DNA of 64,000 nt from JACNJF01 sp050288105 (lineage in GTDB: Bacteria; Pseudomonadota; Gammaproteobacteria; GCA-001735895). Below the pieces are notes generated by a model that was not told the DNA's origin, did not search any database, and saw only the letters and a list, made by a program, of their open reading frames with translations. The stretch is from positions 1 to 64,000 of the forward strand of contig JBNKDE010000019.1 in the NCBI GenBank assembly GCA_050288105.1, given 5' to 3'. Below, in pieces: positions 38,201 to 44,899 of the stretch (position 1 is the first letter of the stretch; every line of letters begins with the position of its first letter). Made by a program: the position numbers and the translations under genes.

Positions 38201-40293
38201 TAAGCCGCCTGTTGTACCCGGTCATGCTGGAATCGATAAGCCGGGTTGAATTCCCCCGGATCAACACCCTCGCCAACCAGCCGGTAATCGCTATGTAGCG
38301 GTAATACCGCATGCTGCTTCAGCGCAGGTAGCAATGCAGCAGCGGTTTCCGCAATGGATCGTTCATAGATCAGCGACAGGGTATGCAAATCAAACATACT
38401 GCCAATACAGGCCGCCAGTTGCAAAATTTGCTGGGTTTGTGGCGGTAAGCGGCGCAGGTTATCTACCATAAATTCCACCACATCACGACTGACCCCAGAC
38501 CAGCGCGCAGCATCCAGGTCCCAGTGCCAACTTCCACTGTCGGCATCGGCTTCGATGGCGCCTTCCTTATGCAGCTGGCGTAACAATTCATTGGTAAAAA
38601 ATGGATTCCCCAGAGCCTTGTCATACAGCATATCGCTCAGAGGTCTCACCTGCTGCGGGTCGTGATTAAGTGCATCAGCAACCAGGCAGGCCACCGAGTC
38701 CCGATCCAGCGGACCCAGTGCAAGCTGGCGAATATTCCTGTGTGCTATCAGGTCATCAATCAATAAACGTAATGGATGCCCAGTAGCCACCTCATTACTA
38801 CGGTAGGCACCAATCAGCAATAAATGGCTGAGTTCCCTGGAGCTGGCCAGACGACGCAATAACTCCAGCGTAGGGGTATCGCTCCACTGCAGGTCGTCGA
38901 GGAATATCACCACCGGATGCCCCCTTCCTGCAAAGGTTCGCAGAAAAGCCATCTGTACAATGAGCTGCCGGTTACGAGCTTCTGCGGGTGGTAATTCCAC
39001 CACCTCCGGTTGTTTGCCTATGATTAATTCCAGCTCTGGGACCATTTCTACCATCAGGCTGGCATTCGGATTGAGCGCATCAAGCAGGCGTTGTCGCCAC
39101 TGCGTCAGTTGCTCCTCCGGTTCTGCCAGCACCTGTTGAACCAGACCACGGAATGCATCGGCCAGCGCCATGTGCGCCTGGCCGCGCTGGAATTGCTCAA
39201 ACTTACCGCGCACCAGGAATCCGCGTTCACGCACCAGCGGACGATCAATTTCATTTACCAGCGCCGATTTACCCACCCCGGAATAGCCATGTACCAGGCA
39301 GAATTCTGTAGCACCCGCGACCGCCGACTCAAACAGGCGAAATATTTCCTGCAATTCAGCGTCACGGCCATACAGGTTCTGCGGCATCAGGAACTTATGC
39401 AGCACGTCCTTGTGACCCAGCGCAAAAGGCTGGATCATCTGTCCAGTGGCCAGCAGATCAGCACAATGCAACAGGTCATGCTTCAAACCTTCTGCACTCT
39501 GGTAGCGTTCCTCGGGACTCTTCGCCAGCAGCTTGAGTACGATATTGGATACCGCCTCGGGCACCTTGGGGGCGATAGCATGAGGTGTCGGCGGCAACCT
39601 GCTGATATGGCTATACACCCACTCCAGCAGATTATCCGCCTCGAAGGGCTTTATCCCGGTCAAAAGCTCATACAGGATCACCCCTAGCGAGTAATAATCA
39701 GAACGATAATCGAGGTCACGATTCATTCGACCGGTTTGCTCAGGTGAGATGTAGGGCAAAGGACCTTCCAGTTGCCTGGACATTTGCTCGGTTTGACGCT
39801 CCTGATCCAGCTCGGAGGCAATCGAAAAACCCGCCACGGCGATATCACCTGTAGCGGGATCAAACAGTATATGCTCCGGGGTCAGCGCCTTATGAACAAT
39901 ATCCTGAGCATGGATCTCGCCTAGCACATGCACCAGTCGCAAGGCGATATCCAGCACTTCATCCAGCGCCAAACCTTTACCTTTAGCTTGCGACAGGCGT
40001 GTTGCCAGAGTTTGCTCGTACAGGCGGGTTACCAGCGCCAGATTACCATTGCCATGACTGACCACCTCATACACCTGGCGTACGCCTTCGATCTCGGCCA
40101 GACGCTGGGCTATCGCACCATCACGTCGAATTCCGGCAAGCTGCTGGCGCTCGGGGTATTCTACATCCAGGGTTTCCAGTGCCACAGCCAACCCATCTGA
40201 GAGACGCGTCGCGCGCACAACAACACGCCCACCCGCTCGGTACAACACTGACCCAATCTGGTAACCGGCAACCTGCAAACCTGAGGTTTCCAA
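35227..40293 (-). CDS. Giant signalling protein: pseudokinase, AAA ATPase, GAF and diguanylate cyclase
   Basis: 1688 residues in order: a protein-kinase-like domain (about 8-270); an AAA_16-type NTPase with Walker A GYSGVGKSA near 339 and VVIFLDDLQWSD; a long helical repeat region (about 600-1330); GAF (about 1340-1500); a short coiled coil; and a C-terminal GGDEF domain with active RYGGEEF near 1596 and the RxxD inhibitory site (RPTD, five residues before). The kinase part lacks all catalytic residues: the beta3 Lys is Glu40, HRD reads HKA (134-136), the loop Asn is His141, and DFG reads GFS (155-157). It should make c-di-GMP under control of an ATP-dependent sensory scaffold. Relatives usually keep the kinase motif and end in a histidine kinase. 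Confidence 0.85.
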   Translation of the reverse strand: METSGLQVAGYQIGSVLYRAGGRVVVRATRLSDGLAVALETLDVEYPERQQLAGIRRDGAIAQRLAEIEGVRQVYEVVSHGNGNLALVTRLYEQTLATRLSQAKGKGLALDEVLDIALRLVHVLGEIHAQDIVHKALTPEHILFDPATGDIAVAGFSIASELDQERQTEQMSRQLEGPLPYISPEQTGRMNRDLDYRSDYYSLGVILYELLTGIKPFEADNLLEWVYSHISRLPPTPHAIAPKVPEAVSNIVLKLLAKSPEERYQSAEGLKHDLLHCADLLATGQMIQPFALGHKDVLHKFLMPQNLYGRDAELQEIFRLFESAVAGATEFCLVHGYSGVGKSALVNEIDRPLVRERGFLVRGKFEQFQRGQAHMALADAFRGLVQQVLAEPEEQLTQWRQRLLDALNPNASLMVEMVPELELIIGKQPEVVELPPAEARNRQLIVQMAFLRTFAGRGHPVVIFLDDLQWSDTPTLELLRRLASSRELSHLLLIGAYRSNEVATGHPLRLLIDDLIAHRNIRQLALGPLDRDSVACLVADALNHDPQQVRPLSDMLYDKALGNPFFTNELLRQLHKEGAIEADADSGSWHWDLDAARWSGVSRDVVEFMVDNLRRLPPQTQQILQLAACIGSMFDLHTLSLIYERSIAETAAALLPALKQHAVLPLHSDYRLVGEGVDPGEFNPAYRFQHDRVQQAAYALIVVQQLQNVHLSVGRLMLQHAGDSVPEERLIDIVGHLNEGRPLIDSETERLRLAELNLRAALRARHSSAYEEAMKYLQVAAELLPRDPWRAHPQLMSSLAVETQQCAYLTGRTEEAENWIEVLLQHAQSDFERSNILATRTRQYATLGRMEDSILSAIQGLALLGVNFTDQPSQADIDEERRLVLQNLGDRQVADLLHAAQVQDPATLTAMRLLMEIFAAAFLSGSGNLFPYLVLKAVNLSLRHGNCHESAFAYAAYGMLLCGELDDPALGYEYGKVGLAINEHFDDVALRARVIYVYAMFVHHWSNHWSSLTPLFRQGIEAGYQSGDLLYLAYSAQDCVIWDPTLDLETAHRLHAENLEIVRECAYQDSLDSGTLFLQLQRNLLGLTDSPNSLSDKDFDEEQCLKGMRERQFMTGIANYHIYSAEICLLYGDYDRALQHVRIQDTLIKSAMSLPQLVRFYIVAFLTLVIHYPRMDADEQAVTQKRLQQDLARMTRLADHCEANFRHLQFLMEAELKQLEDTQEAALERYDASIEAARHSGFIHDEATACERAARHLLACGHRRSAEGYLRGAHHLYQRWGAQRKVALLEQEFPVLRELGSAARFTDTSVQAGAMDLASIMKASREISGEIVLDRLLDTSMRIMLENAGGQWGCLVSKRQDNLMLETTVLPVEGRSVDGIPAHSLITDSEGNQLPVPLSLISRVMHSGESVVLNNASEEGQYTQDPYVLRFSPASVLCVALKRARFEGVLYMENNLASGVFTAEREEVIRLLAAQAAVAIENASLYEQVQEYSRTLEEKVSERTAKLEQLNQELQGLVDRDGLTGVANRRRGDNYLNMVWARLRRDKLPLSLIMLDVDHFKAYNDNYGHQAGDECLLAIATTLNAQMKRPTDLVARYGGEEFVMILPDTDARGAVVVAEMVREAVLSLQIEHSHSTVGPVVTISAGIATVLPKTENGLEQLIREADIALYRAKRMGRNQIQSAPAVTQ

Positions 40294-40319
40294 ACTTATA
40301 TTACCTGCAGTATGGTAGG

Positions 40320-41033
40320 TTAAATGTCGAACACACGCTGTATAGTAGCCGTGAAATCCTCATGCGCCGTTTCACGCAGCGGTTCACCATGTCCACAGAG
40401 AGCATGCTTGAAGGTTAGTGCTTTTAAGCGGGCAAAATCGTCCGCACCGGGTTCTGCCCTTTGCACCCAAACCGGACCCAGATTGGCAGGGGTAAAGAAC
40501 CCCATCTGTGTCATCATTTCACGTGACGAATCGGAGAAGAATTCATCGGGAGAAAGCCAGTTCTGTAACGCGTCACAGGCAATTAAAATCCCGCCGGCAC
40601 GTTCCAGGCGCAGGATACCTTCGGGGATCTGGGTGGTATTGAATTCGAATACACTGGCATCCGAAATAGGTAATTCATCGGTGGTCAGCGAGCGTGTCGC
40701 CGCTAGCCCGGTTTCGTGCGCCATCTGCGGCATTGTCCAGTATTCGGCAGCATAACGATCGACATAAAAAGGATCGTCCCGTCCGTGTAACGAACCCAGG
40801 CGAATGACGTCCGTAACCCGACCCAATTTATCCAGCTCAGCCAGGCCTTCGTCACTGAGGCGTACGCTGTTAATAATAACCAGGCGATCACCCTCACGCA
40901 CCACGGTCATATTGCGGCTGAATTTCCAGTCGATATCCTGCAACACCGTTTCCATCGCCCCGGTAACAAAAAAGACATCGGGAAAAACTTCCTCGACAGG
41001 GCCATGGGATAAGGCGGGGGGAAAATTATTCAT
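40320..41033 (-). CDS. Degenerate metallo-hydrolase-like protein (DUF4336-like)
   Basis: I prefer the ATG at 41033 (MNNFPPALS); a start 6 codons earlier is possible. 237 residues with the fold pattern of the metallo-beta-lactamase superfamily: EVFPDVFFVTGAME, VVREGDRLVIINSVRLSDEG, VIRLGSLHGRDDPFYVDRY, GILIACDALQNW and HALCGHGEPL. The metal-binding HxHxDH motif is not intact (SLHGRDD), so catalysis by the standard mechanism is doubtful. It sits after the gamma-glutamylcyclotransferase-like gene on the same strand and 27 bp from the start of the giant signalling gene. Confidence 0.6.
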   Translation of the reverse strand: MNNFPPALSHGPVEEVFPDVFFVTGAMETVLQDIDWKFSRNMTVVREGDRLVIINSVRLSDEGLAELDKLGRVTDVIRLGSLHGRDDPFYVDRYAAEYWTMPQMAHETGLAATRSLTTDELPISDASVFEFNTTQIPEGILRLERAGGILIACDALQNWLSPDEFFSDSSREMMTQMGFFTPANLGPVWVQRAEPGADDFARLKALTFKHALCGHGEPLRETAHEDFTATIQRVFDI

Positions 41034-41057
41034 ACGTTTTTCTAACCTCATTGACTG

Positions 41058-41846
41058 TTATTGAAATTCATATCGACCTACATAACAGTACTCTCTGGCA
41101 TACTCGTTGAGATAGCAATTGAGGTACTGTAACTGGGCCTCATTGAGGCGTCCTAGCCGGATATCATCCATGGATTCGCTGCCATCGCTGCTGTCCAGAC
41201 GCTGAAGATGAAACAGCGTCATATCACGGCCAGCAAAAAACTCCCGCAGGTACTGGTGCAACGGCCTCGATTCGGACATATCGAACACCGCCCCATACAG
41301 CGCCGTATAAAGGGGTTGTTGCGCTAATGTGCTGGCATTGAATACCGGATACTCACCTGGCGGTGGCACAAAAAGCGGATACTGCTCAGGCTGGTGTACC
41401 GGCTGCTGCAGGAGCTGTTGTACATAGTCTGCATCCAGTCCAGCCGCGCGCGCGCCTTTAACGACAATATTCAAATAGCGCTGGCTCGGCAGGCAGCTGT
41501 CATCGATAAACTCAGGCATACCAACATAGGTATAGGCGGTTATCTGCTCACCATCCACATCCACGTCTACGCTAATTCGGTCATACCCATGGCCCAGTGC
41601 CTCCATCGCATCCAGTGACTGCAGGGCTTCATCAGGGCAGTCATGCAGCACACCCAGCACAAAACCCTGCGCGTCGGCTGAGCGTTCTATATTACCCACA
41701 CCACCTTCATGGCGAAAGAAATGCTGCACATTAAAACGCAAACACCAACCCTGCAGGCGCGCTGGCCGCGAGTATAGTGGTTGCACACCTTTCGCGCGCA
41801 TGGAAGTTAAATTCATATTGGAGCCGAAACCGAAATAATGAAACAT
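41058..41846 (-). CDS. Gamma-glutamylcyclotransferase-like protein
   Basis: 262 residues starting MFHYFGFGSNMN, the YGSN-type substrate-binding motif of the GGCT/AIG2 fold. It continues with RPARLQGWCLRFN and GFVLGVLHDCPDEALQSLDAMEAL, the Glu of which fits the family general base. Family enzymes cleave gamma-glutamyl amines or dipeptides to 5-oxoproline. A C-terminal extension of about 110 residues beyond the usual 150 is unassigned. Start is separated by 383 bp from the EVE gene on the other strand. Confidence 0.78.
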   Translation of the reverse strand: MFHYFGFGSNMNLTSMRAKGVQPLYSRPARLQGWCLRFNVQHFFRHEGGVGNIERSADAQGFVLGVLHDCPDEALQSLDAMEALGHGYDRISVDVDVDGEQITAYTYVGMPEFIDDSCLPSQRYLNIVVKGARAAGLDADYVQQLLQQPVHQPEQYPLFVPPPGEYPVFNASTLAQQPLYTALYGAVFDMSESRPLHQYLREFFAGRDMTLFHLQRLDSSDGSESMDDIRLGRLNEAQLQYLNCYLNEYAREYCYVGRYEFQ

Positions 41847-42229
41847 CTTACCCTACCAGCTGCAGAACCCCTTACATTCACAGTATCCCCAGCCGCAAAA
41901 GTCAGGGTCAAAAGAGTCTATATTCAGGATTATTATTCTCTTTCTAGAAAGTTTCCGACAATGGCCTTCTGAAAGCATTTTTAAAAGAGCATAGCATAAT
42001 AAAAACAACCCACAGAGATCGATCTGCCACGATTCGATGATTATTCACCTGGGGATTAACAGGGTTGTCACAAGAAACAGCAGGCGCGGGCATATAACAA
42101 TCTCATTACGTATCCGGTAAAGCGCTAGTCACATTATCTTAAGCAAAATAGAAAACTGAAATAACGCTTTGCGAAATTTTAAAGCTCGCTCTACCATTAC
42201 CTGGGACATTTAATCCAGAGTTTCAGGTA
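41847..42229. other. Intergenic stretch between divergent GGCT-like and EVE genes
   Basis: 383 bp, AT-rich towards the centre, without a coding frame of note. Both flanking genes start from it, so promoters in both directions are expected. I saw no convincing RNA fold, terminator or operator. Confidence 0.35.
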
Positions 42230-42694
42230 ATGGCATATTGGCTTTTCAAATCCGAACCGGACGAATACAGCATTGATGACCTCGCCGCTGAACCCACCAC
42301 TGCAGGTCGATGGGATGGTATTCGCAACTACCAGGCTCGCAACAACCTGCGCGACCAGGTGAAAAAAGGTGACCGGGTCTTTTTTTATCACAGTAGCTGC
42401 AAGGTTCCCGGTATTGCGGGTATCGCAAAAGTAGTCAGTGCATCCTATGTTGATCCCGCCCAGTTTGACCCTGCAAGCCATTACTATGACCCCAAATCAT
42501 CCCAGGAAAACCCACGCTGGTACTGTACAGACGTTGCATTCGTTAAAAAATTTAATCAGGTTATCGATCTAAAAACCCTGAAATCCAGGCCAGAACTCAA
42601 TGACATGGTGCTGCTCAGGCAGGGGCGACTTTCTATCCAGCCCGTCAGCAAAGAGGAATGGCAACTTATACTCTCCATTGCCGATAACCAGTAA
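42230..42694 (+). CDS. EVE-domain protein (ThyN1-like, modified-base binding)
   Basis: 154 residues, a complete single EVE domain: MAYWLFKSEPDEYSIDDL, WDGIRNYQARNNLRDQ, KKGDRVFFYHSSCKVPGIAGIA and YYDPKSSQENPRWYCTDV. EVE folds (PUA/YTH-like) read modified bases in DNA or RNA. Stand-alone bacterial versions are widespread housekeeping genes, often near zapA, ssrS and formyltetrahydrofolate cyclo-ligase; those neighbours are not seen here. Monocistronic. Confidence 0.92.
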   Translation: MAYWLFKSEPDEYSIDDLAAEPTTAGRWDGIRNYQARNNLRDQVKKGDRVFFYHSSCKVPGIAGIAKVVSASYVDPAQFDPASHYYDPKSSQENPRWYCTDVAFVKKFNQVIDLKTLKSRPELNDMVLLRQGRLSIQPVSKEEWQLILSIADNQ

Positions 42695-42964
42695 AACACA
42701 TAATAGTCCGCTTTATGGATTGGGCCGATTAAGGGGTTTTCTTTTCTATAACAAGTTGTACACCCCGTCTGCATGGATCTTGAGTCCAGAATATAGCAGT
42801 ACCCACAGCCCTTAATACAGGGTATAGTGCGGCCATTGTTCCCACCGTGTATCGAGTACGCGAACCAATTGCCTCTACCCTTACTTAATACGATTTAGTT
42901 CTCCGCCAGGCAGCGGGCCGATATTCCGCTAAATCGCAAAACCATCTATCGAGGCATTCCAAAA

Positions 42965-43363
42965 ATGACTGACATAAAAGCGATCAAGATTATCGGTATC
43001 GATGAACAAAGACCACCAAGGGTCAGAAAAGAATCCTATATAGATCTCTTCTTTAAGTTATCCGAACAGGCACCTGTTGACTGGTGTGAAGACTTCAATA
43101 AATTGGGGCATCAGATTACGCCTCCCGCGAAAATCACACCCGACAAAGGGCTAATCGTTGAAACTTATGTGCATGATATGAACCTGATCCAGAACCAACT
43201 GGATAAGATAAAGGAACAGATCAATCGATGCACTGAAGCCTACCTTGAAAAGGAACGCCAAAAGCAGCTGGCCCTTGAAAACAAACAGGTAGATACCTCG
43301 GCCGCCAATAGTAAACAGAACCGCTTAAATACCATCATCTCGGAACTAAACTACGAGACCTGA
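42965..43363 (+). CDS. Conserved-looking hypothetical cytoplasmic protein
   Basis: 132 residues, charged, with no signal or membrane helix. The N-terminal half (IKIIGIDEQRPPRVRKES, YIDLFFKLSEQAPVDWCEDFNKL) looks like a small folded domain; the C-terminal half is a long charged helix (MNLIQNQLDKIKEQINRCTEAYLEKERQKQLALENKQ) that could be a coiled coil. GAGGC lies 9 bases before ATG, and codon use resembles the surrounding genes. I do not recognise it. Flanked by 270 bp and 363 bp of non-coding sequence. Confidence 0.6.
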   Translation: MTDIKAIKIIGIDEQRPPRVRKESYIDLFFKLSEQAPVDWCEDFNKLGHQITPPAKITPDKGLIVETYVHDMNLIQNQLDKIKEQINRCTEAYLEKERQKQLALENKQVDTSAANSKQNRLNTIISELNYET

Positions 43364-43726
43364 TTCTGCCAGGTTGCTGATGAAGCAGAAGACTCGGGAT
43401 CACAGAAAGAAATTTTTTACAGGACCCAAAGGGCGTTCCAATTTCTCTGACGACTTCTATGTCTTGAATGTTAAATAAGCGGATGTTCAGGTACATAAAA
43501 TCAGATCACGGTGAAAGCTCCCTATTGATGCGAAACACCCATTTAAAAAACAGAACAGCGGACCACATTACTTATAAAATCTAGATCAAAAATCAAAGAC
43601 CTGGACCTGCAACTGTGGACGTGCAACTGATTAAGGAATGGAACACTCCTGGCTTTAGGTGTTATTTTTCTATGATCAGTTACTTAGTTAGGTCTGAGTT
43701 TCCGATAAATGGGTGGAAAAAGGTTT
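43364..43726. other. Non-coding gap before the CHAT/MBL module
   Basis: 363 bp between two convergent genes. AT-rich in its middle, no credible coding frame. I found no strong T-tailed hairpin, so transcription stop for the minus-strand MBL gene is not visible by eye. Confidence 0.35.
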
Positions 43727-44899
43727 TTACGTTCGTAGTGATAATCCTTTGGGATAAAATGCGTAATAGCCACGCTGTTTCTGGTCGTCCGCGTCCTCCC
43801 ATCGGGCAGTGGTGATCGTTCGGTAGTTGAAGTGTAAGCGTGGCTTGCCACGGCCATGGTGATGCGTCAAAAGCAACTCGATGGCTTTTTCATGCGGGTG
43901 CCTGAATACCGCGCCGCTGGTTGAGACCATATAGTGTTTACAGGCTAGATGATCGAGCAGGTCTTCGTTGACATTGGCCACACTGCCATGATGCGGCAGC
44001 TTGAATACCGTTAAGTCCAGGCGTTGATCTGCGCTGACCAGTTGATCGATAGCACTTTGCAGCACCGACGGCCAGGCATCGCCGGCGAGCAGGAACCTGT
44101 CCCCGTCATACTCTAATAGCAAGGCGATGGAACTACCATTGGCGATGCTGTTATCGCTGCCAAAAGTCTTGTCGCCGCCAAGCTCGTCATCTAGCGCCAG
44201 TTCCGTATCGGATCCGTTCTCTGCTGGCAACTCTGGTATCTCATCGGCAGTCTCTTCGTCGCCGAGTACATCCCCGAGCGGGCGCAAGCTGCGGGATTCG
44301 GCGAGACGTCTTCTAAGCTGGGTTTCATCGCCACTGAGCAGATTGGACTTATCCAGTTCGCTATCCCAGTGATCTTTTAACGCCAGTAACCGCTCCTGTG
44401 TTGGTGACAATAACGTAAGGCTGATACCACCGGGCAAATCGTCAATCACCGGCAACGCATCACCCGGCTTGCCGAGCGCGATATAGGGTACGTCGAAGCC
44501 CTTGTTCCACACCTGCTCACCGCTACGCGCCTCATAATCGGCTATCAACAGGCTCAGGTACTCTCCCTGCTGCGCGCCCAGTTCCTCGCCAGCCACATCC
44601 GGCACTTCGTTGAGCTGTTCACGCCCATTGAACCAGATGCGTTCGAAACAGCAGTTCAGGACTTCGGCATCCTGCAACAGGCGCACGATACCGTCGATAT
44701 GGTCGCAGTCGATATGTGTTACCACCAGTAGTTCGAAATGACGCTGATCCGCCGGCAGTTGCAGGATGCGCTCGCGCAGCGCGGGATAGGTATGTGCCGG
44801 TCCGCCATCGATGAGGATGCGATGAATCTCGTCACAACTACCGTATTCTATCCACAGGCAGTCTCCATGTGCGGCAGGTAGCATTTCTATCGTAATCAT
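43727..44899 (-). CDS. MBL-fold hydrolase coupled to the CHAT protein gene
   Basis: 390 residues, cytoplasmic (no signal). The metallo-beta-lactamase motif is VVTHIDCDHIDG (His62, Asp64, Asp66, His67), followed by LLAGDAW and KLPHHGS, giving a near-complete dinuclear metal site of the ComEC/Rec2-like type. An acidic insert (about residues 205-245, DELGGDKTFGSDN) interrupts the core. Its ATG overlaps the stop of the CHAT gene (ATGA), so the two are translated together. MBL hydrolases of this branch are common effectors in bacterial conflict systems; the substrate, possibly a nucleic acid or lipid, is unknown. Confidence 0.85.
   Translation of the reverse strand: MITIEMLPAAHGDCLWIEYGSCDEIHRILIDGGPAHTYPALRERILQLPADQRHFELLVVTHIDCDHIDGIVRLLQDAEVLNCCFERIWFNGREQLNEVPDVAGEELGAQQGEYLSLLIADYEARSGEQVWNKGFDVPYIALGKPGDALPVIDDLPGGISLTLLSPTQERLLALKDHWDSELDKSNLLSGDETQLRRRLAESRSLRPLGDVLGDEETADEIPELPAENGSDTELALDDELGGDKTFGSDNSIANGSSIALLLEYDGDRFLLAGDAWPSVLQSAIDQLVSADQRLDLTVFKLPHHGSVANVNEDLLDHLACKHYMVSTSGAVFRHPHEKAIELLLTHHHGRGKPRLHFNYRTITTARWEDADDQKQRGYYAFYPKGLSLRT

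Noticed and set aside
42695..42964. Possible 6S RNA beside the EVE gene
   Set aside because: EVE genes can neighbour ssrS, but the conserved 6S bubble and closing stems are not visible here.
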